Shown one piece after another: positions 19,984 through 27,273 of a stretch of 64,000 bases of DNA (its first letter is position 1; each line of letters opens with the position of its first letter). Made by a program: the position numbers and the translations under genes. Below the pieces are notes generated by a model that saw only the letters and a program-made list of their open reading frames with translations, was not told the DNA's origin and made no database searches. The stretch comes from Oceaniglobus indicus. GTDB taxonomy: Bacteria; Pseudomonadota; Alphaproteobacteria; Rhodobacterales; Rhodobacteraceae. The stretch is from the NCBI RefSeq assembly GCF_002751875.1, contig NZ_NMZM01000010.1, positions 104,317 to 168,316 of the forward strand. The letters run 5' to 3'.

Positions 19984-20613
19984 TTAATTCTGTTGATACA
20001 ACATCTTGTGGACCGGCGCGAACGAACGCCTATGATGTGGGGTGACCCCTAGATTTTTCAGCGCGGACAGATGCCGCGGCGACCCATATCCCATGTTGGT
20101 CTCCCAACCATATCCGGGATGCTGTTGCGCCAAGGCAACCATGCCCAAATCTCGCCAGATTTTCGCCACAATCGAGGCGGCAGCGATCGAAAGCGACCGG
20201 CACTCACCCTTGACCAGAGGTTGTGCGTCGCAGGGCAAGGGCGGCACCATCGACCCGTCGACCAGCGCCATGTCGACCGGACGTTTCAGACCCTCGATCG
20301 CGCGGCGCATGGCCAGATGCGATGCGCGCAGGATATTGAGGTGCTCGATCTCCTCGACGCTGGCCTCGCCGATGCTGACCTCGGCCTGTTGCCACAACAG
20401 GTCGGACAGGCGCTGTCGGGTCTTCATGCTCAGCTTTTTCGAGTCGTCGAGGCCCTCGGGAATGCGCAGCGGGTTCAACACCACCGCCGCCGCCGTGACC
20501 GGGCCGGCCAGCGGCCCGCGCCCCACCTCGTCGACGCCGGCGATCCGTGCAAACCCGCGCGCGGCAAACGCGGTTTCAAAGCTGAAATCAGGGACTGTCA
20601 TGGCCTGTTTCAT
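19984..20613 (-). CDS. rnhB: Ribonuclease HII
   Basis: RNase HII cuts the RNA strand of RNA:DNA hybrids and single ribonucleotides in DNA. The 209-residue protein has the signature GVDEVGRGPLAGPV with the catalytic D28 and E29, further acidic residues in ALVDGS (D119), and the block SLSIAAASIVAKIWRD. The length matches the family. The ATG at 20613 follows AGGGGGT; a second ATG at 20601 lacks a Shine-Dalgarno sequence. It is immediately upstream of ccrM on the same strand. Confidence 0.94.
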   Translation of the reverse strand: MKQAMTVPDFSFETAFAARGFARIAGVDEVGRGPLAGPVTAAAVVLNPLRIPEGLDDSKKLSMKTRQRLSDLLWQQAEVSIGEASVEEIEHLNILRASHLAMRRAIEGLKRPVDMALVDGSMVPPLPCDAQPLVKGECRSLSIAAASIVAKIWRDLGMVALAQQHPGYGWETNMGYGSPRHLSALKNLGVTPHHRRSFAPVHKMLYQQN

Positions 20614-20650
20614 ACCCCCTGGTCCCAACGCGTGACAGGGTCGGGGGCAC

Positions 20651-20680
20651 AAAAAAGACCCGGACCGCAGAGCCCGGGTC
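20651..20680 (-). terminator. Rho-independent terminator upstream of rnhB
   Basis: On the minus strand, a 7-bp stem (20680-20674 with 20663-20657, ten-base loop) is followed by six T (20656-20651). It sits 38 bases before the rnhB ATG, so it ends a transcript that starts upstream, or acts as a leader attenuator. Confidence 0.75.
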
Positions 20681-20853
20681 AGTTCAACAAGAAGAAGAGA
20701 TGGCCGGACCGGCAGGATCCGGGCAGAAACGGCGCCATCTGTTCGCGCGGAACACAGGGAGGGTGACGGCGTCGCTTCTGGCACCATCAGGATGGCCCGC
20801 AATGCACACGCCCGCCAGTGGGGAAAACCATACGTATTGTTTGACCACATATG
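20681..20853 (-). ncRNA. Candidate small RNA or rnhB leader between two terminators
   Basis: A 170-base stretch with no recognisable protein, bounded on the minus strand by one terminator (20854-20879) upstream and another (20651-20680) downstream. A transcript starting near 20845 (AT-rich ATACGTAT region) and ending at 20651 would be about 190 nt. It contains a C-rich CACCCUCCCUG element that could pair with ribosome-binding sites, and a UCUCUUCUUCUUG tract. Only a very short reading frame (about 14 codons) exists. Alternatives are an rnhB leader with attenuator or non-functional spacer. Confidence 0.35.
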
Positions 20854-20879
20854 AAAAGGTCCGGGCCAAGGCCCGGACC
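20854..20879 (-). terminator. Rho-independent terminator after the OmpR-type regulator
   Basis: A perfect GC stem (20858-20867 against 20870-20879, effectively 8 bp with a six-base loop) followed on the minus strand by TTTTC. It lies 74 bases beyond the stop of the response regulator gene and closes that transcript. Confidence 0.85.
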
Positions 20880-20952
20880 AGTTCTGCGTATCATGAACCC
20901 GATACGCCGGGTGCCACACGGTTTCAGCCTCGGACGCGCTGTGGACCGGTGG

Positions 20953-21639
20953 CTAGGCCACCAGCCGGTATCCGCCGCTTTCCGTGACGAGCAAACGCGC
21001 GTTGGTCGGATCGGGTTCAATTTTTTGTCGCAAACGGTAAATATGGGTCTCGAGCGTATGGGTCGTGACGCCGGCATTGTATCCCCACACTTCGTGCAGC
21101 AACACATCGCGTGCGACCACGCCATCCGTCGCGCGATACAGAAACTTGAGGATGTTGGTTTCCTTTTCGGTCAGGCGGATCTTCTTGTCCGCCTCGTCCA
21201 CCAAAAGCTTCTGCGCCGGCCGGAACGAATAGGGCCCCAGTTGGAACACCGCATCCTCGGATTGCTCGTGCTGGCGCAACTGCGCGCGGATCCGCGCAAG
21301 CAGCACGGGAAAGCGGAACGGTTTGGTGATATAGTCGTTCGCCCCCGCATCCAGGCCCAGGATGGTGTCGGCATCGCTGTCATGGCCCGTCAGCATCAGG
21401 ATCGGACATTTCACCCCCTGCTTGCGCAGCCGGCGGCATAATTCGCGCCCATCGGTATCGGGCAGACCCACGTCCAGAATGACAAGGTCATACAGGCTTT
21501 CGCGGGCCTTTTCCGACGCTTCGGCACCGGTCGCGGCCTCGAAAACGTCGAAATCCTCGGTCATGACCAATTGCTCGCTCAGCGCTTCGCGCAGATCCTC
21601 ATCGTCGTCGACAAGCAGTATCTTCTTCAGGTTGGCCAT
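20953..21639 (-). CDS. OmpR/PhoB-family response regulator
   Basis: A 228-residue DNA-binding regulator. The receiver domain has the acidic pair DDD at 11-13, the phospho-acceptor D56 (DLVILDVGLP), T near 84 (LTGHD) and K near 107 (ITKPFR). A winged-helix C-terminal domain follows, with RLTEKETNILKFLYRATDGVVARDVLLHEVWGYNAGVTTHTLETHIYRLRQKIEPD. No histidine kinase is adjacent, so it is an orphan in this window. The start ATG 21639 follows AAGGAGTT, a strong RBS. It is divergent from ribA. The regulon is unknown. Confidence 0.92.
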   Translation of the reverse strand: MANLKKILLVDDDEDLREALSEQLVMTEDFDVFEAATGAEASEKARESLYDLVILDVGLPDTDGRELCRRLRKQGVKCPILMLTGHDSDADTILGLDAGANDYITKPFRFPVLLARIRAQLRQHEQSEDAVFQLGPYSFRPAQKLLVDEADKKIRLTEKETNILKFLYRATDGVVARDVLLHEVWGYNAGVTTHTLETHIYRLRQKIEPDPTNARLLVTESGGYRLVA

Positions 21640-21792
21640 GGGAACTCCTTGCTTCGGTAATGCAGATGTGAAGCAGTAACGGCTCTGACAAGAAATCCGT
21701 TGGTGCGATCACGCGGTCGTGTCCGTAGAGATAGTATTGTTTCACATTTGGTCACATCCACGTATGAGAACGCCAATGACCGGGAGTGAAAA

Positions 21793-22866
21793 ATGAGCTT
21801 TCAGCTTTCCATGGCCGAACGCCTGGCACGGGCGCGATCCGACCTGCGCATGGGGATTCCCATTGTCCTCGGGACGGGGACCGATGCGATGTTCGCCGTG
21901 TCCCCCGAAATGATCGCGCAAGAACGATACCGCGATCTTCTGGACGTGGGCAGCGTGGTGGTGGCGATCACCCATTGGCGGGCGCAGACGTTGAAGGCGC
22001 CGGTCTATGACGGCGATCTGACCCGCATCGTGGTGCCGCCCGAGATGCCATTGTCGCGGCTGCGCGCCCTGGCCGACCCGGCAGAAGATCTGAACATGCC
22101 GATGAAGGGCCCGTTCCGGTTCGACCGCGGGCCGGGCGCCGATGTCGCGCGGGTCGGCGTGGCCCTGATGAAATCGGCGCGTTTGTTGCCGGCGGTGCTG
22201 TTGGCGCCCGCCCACACCGCCCCGCACGGTGATCTGACCCACATCGGCCTGCCGGATTTTGCCACCGTGCTGGACCCGGTTCCCGACATGCACGGGGTCA
22301 TTGCCGCACGTCTGCCCATGGCGGCGGGCCTGGGCCGGCTTCATATCTTCCGGCCCGACGACGGTGGCGACGAACATTATGCAATCGAGGTGGGTCAGCC
22401 CGACCGCACCCGCCCGGTTCTGACCCGGCTTCATTCCGCGTGTTTCACCGGTGACATCCTGGGATCGCTGAAATGCGATTGCGGCCCGCAGTTGAACGGC
22501 GCCCTCGCACAGATGGCGGCGGCGGGGGGCGGGATCCTGCTGTATCTCAACCAGGAGGGGCGCGGCATCGGTTTGGCCAACAAGATGCGCGCCTATTCGT
22601 TGCAGGACCAGGGGTTCGATACGGTCGAGGCAAATCATCGGCTGGGGTTCGAGGATGACGAACGCGACTTTCGCATCGGCGCGCGGATCCTGTCGCGCAT
22701 GGGTGTCCGACAGGTCCGCCTGCTGACCAACAACCCCCGCAAGGTCGAGCGTCTGGAAAGCTGTGGCATCGACGTGGTCGAACGGGTGCCGCTGGCGGTG
22801 GGGGCGAATCCGCTGAACGAAGTCTATCTCGCCACCAAGGCCGCCAAGTCGGGGCACCTGTTTTGA
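21793..22866 (+). CDS. ribA: GTP cyclohydrolase II (riboflavin synthesis)
   Basis: RibA opens the imidazole ring of GTP to give the first pyrimidine intermediate of riboflavin. The 357-residue protein has the zinc ligands C217, C228 and C230 in HSACFTGDILGSLKCDC, the YLNQEGRGIGL block and the arginine-containing LTNNPRKVERL segment. The N-terminal 180 residues are an extension related to the DHBP-synthase-like/degenerate domain common in alphaproteobacterial RibA; I see no complete RibB active site. The ATG 21793 follows GGGAGTGAAAA. Its stop overlaps the next gene's TTG start. Confidence 0.92.
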   Translation: MSFQLSMAERLARARSDLRMGIPIVLGTGTDAMFAVSPEMIAQERYRDLLDVGSVVVAITHWRAQTLKAPVYDGDLTRIVVPPEMPLSRLRALADPAEDLNMPMKGPFRFDRGPGADVARVGVALMKSARLLPAVLLAPAHTAPHGDLTHIGLPDFATVLDPVPDMHGVIAARLPMAAGLGRLHIFRPDDGGDEHYAIEVGQPDRTRPVLTRLHSACFTGDILGSLKCDCGPQLNGALAQMAAAGGGILLYLNQEGRGIGLANKMRAYSLQDQGFDTVEANHRLGFEDDERDFRIGARILSRMGVRQVRLLTNNPRKVERLESCGIDVVERVPLAVGANPLNEVYLATKAAKSGHLF

Positions 22867-23357
22867 ACGCCGCGGATCTTGTGCTGACCCCGCGCGGGCT
22901 GCGCTTTGGCGGGCGGATCTATCCCTGCACCGTGGGGCGCGGCGGCGTACGCCGGGACAAGCGCGAGGGCGACGGTGCCACCCCCCGCGGCGTGCACCGC
23001 GTTGTCGGCATGCTGTGGCGCCCCGACCGGATGGCCCGCCCAGCCGATTGGGCGCAGCCGATTCGCGTTGGCGATCTGTGGTCCGACGATCCCGCCGACC
23101 CGGCATACAACCGGATGGTGCGCGCGCCGCATCGGTTCAGCCATGAACGCCTGCGCCGCGCCGATCCCGTGTATGACCTGGTATTGTTGACCGACTGGAA
23201 CTGGCCCGACGGCGTTGCGGGACGCGGATCGGCGATCTTCATCCATCGCTGGCGCCGGCCGGGATATCCGACCGAAGGCTGCGTGGGCCTGCGCGCCGAC
23301 CACCTGCGGGCGATCGCGTCGCGCATCCGGCCCGGCACGCGGCTGATCGTGCCCTAA
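22863..23357 (+). CDS. L,D-transpeptidase (YkuD) family protein
   Basis: A 164-residue protein of the YkuD catalytic fold. Active-site residues are the histidine in AIFIHRW and the cysteine in TEGCVGL (about residues 127 and 139). The family cross-links peptidoglycan at meso-diaminopimelate or attaches proteins to it, normally in the periplasm; here there is no signal peptide, as in other short alphaproteobacterial members. The start is TTG 22863, overlapping the ribA stop, so the two genes are translationally coupled although the functions differ. Family assignment firm, export route unknown. Confidence 0.82.
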   Translation: MNAADLVLTPRGLRFGGRIYPCTVGRGGVRRDKREGDGATPRGVHRVVGMLWRPDRMARPADWAQPIRVGDLWSDDPADPAYNRMVRAPHRFSHERLRRADPVYDLVLLTDWNWPDGVAGRGSAIFIHRWRRPGYPTEGCVGLRADHLRAIASRIRPGTRLIVP

Positions 23358-24007
23358 CCCGTCGTGCGTTCGCCGAAAATGGCCGAACCGACGCGCACAT
23401 GGGTCGCGCCAAGCGCGATCGCGCGCTCGAAATCGCCGGACATGCCCATGGACAGGCCGGCAAGCCCGTTGCGTTCGGCGAATTTTGCCAGCAGCGCGAA
23501 ATGCAGGTTTGGCTCTTCGTCGACGGGGGGGATGCACATCAGGCCGATGACCGGCAGGTTCAGCGCCAGGCATTCGGACACGAAGCCGTCCACATCGGCG
23601 GGCGAGACACCCGCTTTCTGATCCTCTTCACCCGTGTTCACCTGGATGAACAGATCGGGGCAGGATCCGGTTTCGTCGGCAATCCGCGCGATGGCCCTGG
23701 CCAGCTTCGGCCGGTCAACGGTGTGGATCACCTGGAACAGTTCCATCGCCTGCCGGGTCTTGTTCGATTGCAGCGGGCCGACAAGATGCAGCTTGCACGC
23801 GCCGAATCTGTCCTGCAATTCGGGCCATTTTCCCGCGGCCTCCTGCACCTTGTTTTCGCCGAAAATCCGATGTCCCTCGGTCAGTACGGCCTCGACCCGC
23901 TCGAGGGGCTGCACCTTGGAAATGGCGATCAGTTCGGTCGCACCCTGCGGTCGTCCGGCTTTCTGTTCGGCGGCATGGATGCGGGCGGTGATGTCGGCCA
24001 GGCTCAT
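23354..24007 (-). CDS. YggS-family pyridoxal phosphate homeostasis protein
   Basis: A 217-residue PLP-binding protein of the YggS/PROSC family, which buffers PLP and affects amino acid pools without a known catalytic reaction. The PLP lysine is in LIAISKVQPLE (about residue 31). Other family blocks are GENKVQEA, HLVGPLQSNK and GLSMGMSGDFERAIALGATHVRVGSAIFG. The ATG 24007 gives MSLADITARIHAAEQ; upstream in-frame sequence has no homology. Convergent with the L,D-transpeptidase gene (stops overlap). Confidence 0.93.
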   Translation of the reverse strand: MSLADITARIHAAEQKAGRPQGATELIAISKVQPLERVEAVLTEGHRIFGENKVQEAAGKWPELQDRFGACKLHLVGPLQSNKTRQAMELFQVIHTVDRPKLARAIARIADETGSCPDLFIQVNTGEEDQKAGVSPADVDGFVSECLALNLPVIGLMCIPPVDEEPNLHFALLAKFAERNGLAGLSMGMSGDFERAIALGATHVRVGSAIFGERTTG

Positions 24008-24081
24008 GGGGGCGCTCCGTTTCGGGTGGTTTTGAAACCGGCATACGCCATCGCCGCCATCACGCAAAGGTCGGCGCACAA

Positions 24082-24112
24082 AAGAAAAGAGCGGGCACAA
24101 GGCCCGCTCTTT
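24082..24112 (-). terminator. Rho-independent terminator of the porin gene
   Basis: An 11-bp perfect stem (24102-24112 with 24086-24096, five-base loop) followed on the minus strand by a T-rich tail (TTTTCTTTT). It lies 25 bases after the porin stop, as expected for a strongly expressed monocistronic gene. Confidence 0.9.
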
Positions 24113-24136
24113 CCGCTTCCAGAGATCCGGTTCGGA

Positions 24137-25078
24137 TCAGAAGGAGAACTTCACACCCAGGTTGGCGCGCATGTCTTCGTTGTAGTCACGCTCGATACCA
24201 CCGGCCAGCGTCGCGCCGCCCAGGTCGTAGTCTGCGCCAACGCCAACTGCGACGTCGGTCTTGTTGCCGGCCAGATCGTTGTTCGCGATGTAGCCGCGAG
24301 CGGTGATCGCACCGAACTGGTAGTTACCGTAGAGGGTAACCGTGGTCATGTCGCCCACGCCGGAGAAGTTGGTGTGGTTGATGTGCAGGCCGACGTTTCC
24401 ATCGGGGTTGAACGCATATTCACCACCCAGGAAGTATTCGTCGCGGTTGTCGATGAAGCCCGCGTTCAGGCCGAAGGCACCGGCGATGGTGAAGGCGCCG
24501 AAGTTGTAGTCAGCGGCCATCTGGAATTCTTCCTTGACGCCGGCCGGCAGGGGATCGTTCAGCTGATCCGGGGTCAGGTACGAAGCCTTCAGGTTGAAGC
24601 CAGCGATCGAGTACGAACCGAACACGCCCATGCGGTTGGTCTGGCCTGCGCCGTAAGCGCCGGTGCGGTAGGCGTTGAAGGCCTGACCGTTGTAGGAGCC
24701 GAAGGTCTGACCGATGAAGCCAAGCTCGGCGTTGAACATCAGGGCAACGGTGTCCATCGCGGTGTTGGCGTTACCGACTTCGACGCGCAGACCGTTGTAC
24801 TCGGCATAGACGTAGGCAGCGTTCAGTGCCGACGCGGAGTTGTTCTCGTCGTACTGGATACGGGTACGTCCACCGAAGGTCACACCGGAGTCGGTTTCTT
24901 TGGCGGCATCGATGTTGAAGCGCAGGCGATGCTCAACGATCGTGTCGTTCTGACCAAGGCCGCGGTTCTCAACGTAGTTGAGACCAGCGCGAGCCGTGCC
25001 CGAAATGGTGACATTCTGTGCAGCCGCAGCGCCGGCCGTAAGAACGATTGCGGTGGTCGCAAACAGAACTTTTTTCAT
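24137..25078 (-). CDS. Outer-membrane porin (Rhodobacter type)
   Basis: A 313-residue protein with a textbook Sec signal peptide (MKKVLFATTAIVLTAGAAAA, cleavage before QNVTISG) and a beta-barrel pattern of alternating residues with many GxNxxY strands, ending in the outer-membrane C-terminal phenylalanine (NLGVKFSF). It forms trimeric 16-strand general diffusion channels in relatives. The codon choice is biased to highly expressed genes and less GC-extreme than the neighbours. The ATG 25078 follows AAGGGAAACTCAA. It has its own terminator and a 300-base upstream region. Confidence 0.93.
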   Translation of the reverse strand: MKKVLFATTAIVLTAGAAAAQNVTISGTARAGLNYVENRGLGQNDTIVEHRLRFNIDAAKETDSGVTFGGRTRIQYDENNSASALNAAYVYAEYNGLRVEVGNANTAMDTVALMFNAELGFIGQTFGSYNGQAFNAYRTGAYGAGQTNRMGVFGSYSIAGFNLKASYLTPDQLNDPLPAGVKEEFQMAADYNFGAFTIAGAFGLNAGFIDNRDEYFLGGEYAFNPDGNVGLHINHTNFSGVGDMTTVTLYGNYQFGAITARGYIANNDLAGNKTDVAVGVGADYDLGGATLAGGIERDYNEDMRANLGVKFSF

Positions 25079-25381
25079 TTGAGTTTCCCTTGTCTCTCTA
25101 AGCAGGTGGATCAAACCGTGTGGCCGGATTGACTGCATGTTGTTTCGCTCTGCCAGCCTCCATTTGCAACAGGACCGAGGGCATGACCGTCAGCATCGTC
25201 GGGAATGGTGCGTCTTTGCCACAGTCGGTTTCGCGCACCCCGACAAGGTGCGACGCCGACATTTGCGACCGCGGCATCGCGCAAGCCCCTTGTGACAGCC
25301 TTAAGTGCTGGCTAGAAAGCGAACTACGGTGCGCTCCGGCATGACGATGCAGGGCGCATGTGGTGAGCGGAGGTTGAAAAC
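25079..25381. other. Intergenic region between the divergent porin and DUF3576 genes
   Basis: About 300 bases with no coding region I can support. It must hold the porin promoter (minus strand) and the DUF3576 promoter (plus strand). I could not pick out a convincing sigma-70 box pair or a known regulator site by eye. Confidence 0.5.
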
Positions 25382-25846
25382 ATGGCGAAAATCGGCGCGA
25401 TCTGGGCAGGCACGCTGCTGTCCGCGGTTCTGGCGACATCGTCATGCGGCATTCTTCCCCAGAACGATACCGAAATTCCGGTCGGCCCCCAACGCGATGA
25501 GGGGCGCAGCATCTTCGAATTGTTCAGCAACAACGACGATCCGAACACCACCATCGAAGTGAACAAGTACATCTGGAACGCCGCCCAGGAAGTGCTGAAC
25601 TTCATGCCCATCGAATCGGCCGATCCGTTTTCCGGCGTCCTGGTCTATGGCTATGGTCGCCCGCCGGGCGGGGGGCGTGCCTATCGTGCCACCGTCTATG
25701 TGCAGGATCCGGCCCTGGACGCGCGGTCGCTGAACGTGGCGCTGGCCACGACATCGGGACCGGCCAGCACGGACACCGTGCGCGCCATCGAAGATGCGAT
25801 CCTGACCCGCGCGCGGCAGATGCGGGTGCGCGACGGGCGGCTCTGA
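25382..25846 (+). CDS. DUF3576 probable lipoprotein
   Basis: A 154-residue protein with an N-terminal signal (MAKIGAIWAGTLLSAVLATSSCG); the cysteine is a plausible lipidation site although the lipobox is weak. The rest matches DUF3576: a short linker, then the domain with EVNKYIWNAAQEVLNFMPIESADPFSGVLVYGYGR and a C-terminal RAIEDAILTRARQMR. In alphaproteobacteria DUF3576 commonly precedes leuS-lptE-holA, suggesting an envelope role, but function is unknown. Here a glycosyltransferase gene lies between it and leuS. Confidence 0.85.
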   Translation: MAKIGAIWAGTLLSAVLATSSCGILPQNDTEIPVGPQRDEGRSIFELFSNNDDPNTTIEVNKYIWNAAQEVLNFMPIESADPFSGVLVYGYGRPPGGGRAYRATVYVQDPALDARSLNVALATTSGPASTDTVRAIEDAILTRARQMRVRDGRL

Positions 25847-25853
25847 CCCCCCG

Positions 25854-27095
25854 TCAGGGGCTTACCGCCGCCAATCTCTCGACCCATTCGAACTGTCGTG
25901 GCAGGCAGACGGTTTTCAGATCGTAATCCGCCATCACCTTGGCCCGTGCCGCACGGCCCAGCGCCGCGCGCCGTTCGGGATCGCGGCACAGCGCGTCGAT
26001 CCGATCGACCATCGCGCCGCCATCGAAGAAATCGAACAGCAGGCCGTTCTTTCCGTCCTCGATCACCTCGGCCACGGGTTGCGTATCGCTGGCAACGATG
26101 GCGCATTCGATCGCCATGGCTTCCATCAGGCTCCAGCTCAGGACGAACGGATAGGTCAGATAGACGTGGACCGTGGACACCTGAAGCAGACGGATGAAAT
26201 CCGCATACGGCAGCTTGCCGACGAAATGCACGCGCGCCATGTCGGCGGCGGGAATCGAATCGCCCACCTCGGCCAGCATGGTTTCTTTCCATGACCGGCC
26301 GGTCTTGGGCGCCGACCCATAGCTGACGCCATCGCCGCCGACGACCATCACCCGCGCATTCGGCCGCCGCGCCAGAAGGTCGCCCAGCGACCGCATGAAA
26401 ACGTGAAAGCCGCGATAGGGTTCGAGGTTGCGATTGACGAAGGTGATGACCTCGTCTTCGCGGGTCAGGCGCACCCCGCCGTGGTCGAACACCGCGCCGG
26501 GATCGGGACGGTCGATGTCGGTGTCGATCCCGTCATGGACCACGGTGATCTTGCGACGCAGGTCGTCGGGGTGTGTGCTGGCCTGCCATTCGGTCGGGCA
26601 CAGCGCCATATGCGCGCGCTCAAGCTGGTTGCGCATCGACAGGTTGCGCATCCGCATCCGCGCCGCCTCGCCAAAGGCGCCATCGGCGGTGAATTCGGGA
26701 TCGAACCCGATATCGGCGCCCTCGTGCTGATAGTGAAATTCGCTGAACACGCCCAGTCGGGTTTTGGGCCAGACATCCTGAACGAACAACGCCTCGCCCC
26801 AGCCGGTGTGCGCGACGACGATATCCGGCACGTAACCGCGTTCGGCCAGCGCATGACAGGCGCGATAGACGGCGGTGCCGCGATGCAATGCGCCGTTCAG
26901 GTTGGTCAGCCACGGATGGTGCTTCTGCCCCTCGGGATCCGCCCACTTGTAGGGAATGATCTGCACGCCGTTCCAGGTCTGCGCCTTCTGCACCCGCGAT
27001 GTCAGGGCGACCACCTGATGCCTCTTGGCGGCCAAGGCGGGTGCAAGATGCTTGAACTGGCCGGGAAAATTCTGGTGCAGGAAGAGGATTTTCAT
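25854..27095 (-). CDS. Family 4-type glycosyltransferase
   Basis: A 413-residue GT-B fold glycosyltransferase. The N-terminal domain begins MKILFLHQNFPGQFKHLAPAL, the pattern of a group of GT4 enzymes found with capsule and surface-polysaccharide genes. The C-terminal domain has VNRNLEPYRGFHVFMRSL and the nucleotide-sugar block YPFVLSWSLMEAMAIECAIVASDTQPVAEVI with the E-x7-E-like residues. It likely transfers a sugar to a cell-surface glycan; donor and acceptor unknown. It is on the opposite strand between DUF3576 and leuS, breaking the usual gene order, and no other polysaccharide genes are near. Confidence 0.85.
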   Translation of the reverse strand: MKILFLHQNFPGQFKHLAPALAAKRHQVVALTSRVQKAQTWNGVQIIPYKWADPEGQKHHPWLTNLNGALHRGTAVYRACHALAERGYVPDIVVAHTGWGEALFVQDVWPKTRLGVFSEFHYQHEGADIGFDPEFTADGAFGEAARMRMRNLSMRNQLERAHMALCPTEWQASTHPDDLRRKITVVHDGIDTDIDRPDPGAVFDHGGVRLTREDEVITFVNRNLEPYRGFHVFMRSLGDLLARRPNARVMVVGGDGVSYGSAPKTGRSWKETMLAEVGDSIPAADMARVHFVGKLPYADFIRLLQVSTVHVYLTYPFVLSWSLMEAMAIECAIVASDTQPVAEVIEDGKNGLLFDFFDGGAMVDRIDALCRDPERRAALGRAARAKVMADYDLKTVCLPRQFEWVERLAAVSP

Positions 27096-27273
27096 GAATC
27101 GTCCGTCATCGGTGAAAGGTCTGACGCACGCTAGCCCGATCGCGCCGGCGGGTCACCTTCGATCTGGGCGGTTGAATTAATGCGATGCACGGTCGTCGCG
27201 GCACTGGACCCGCGCCCGTTGCCGCCATATCAAACCGTGGCCCATCCCCGCGTCCGAAAAAGGTTACCGACCC

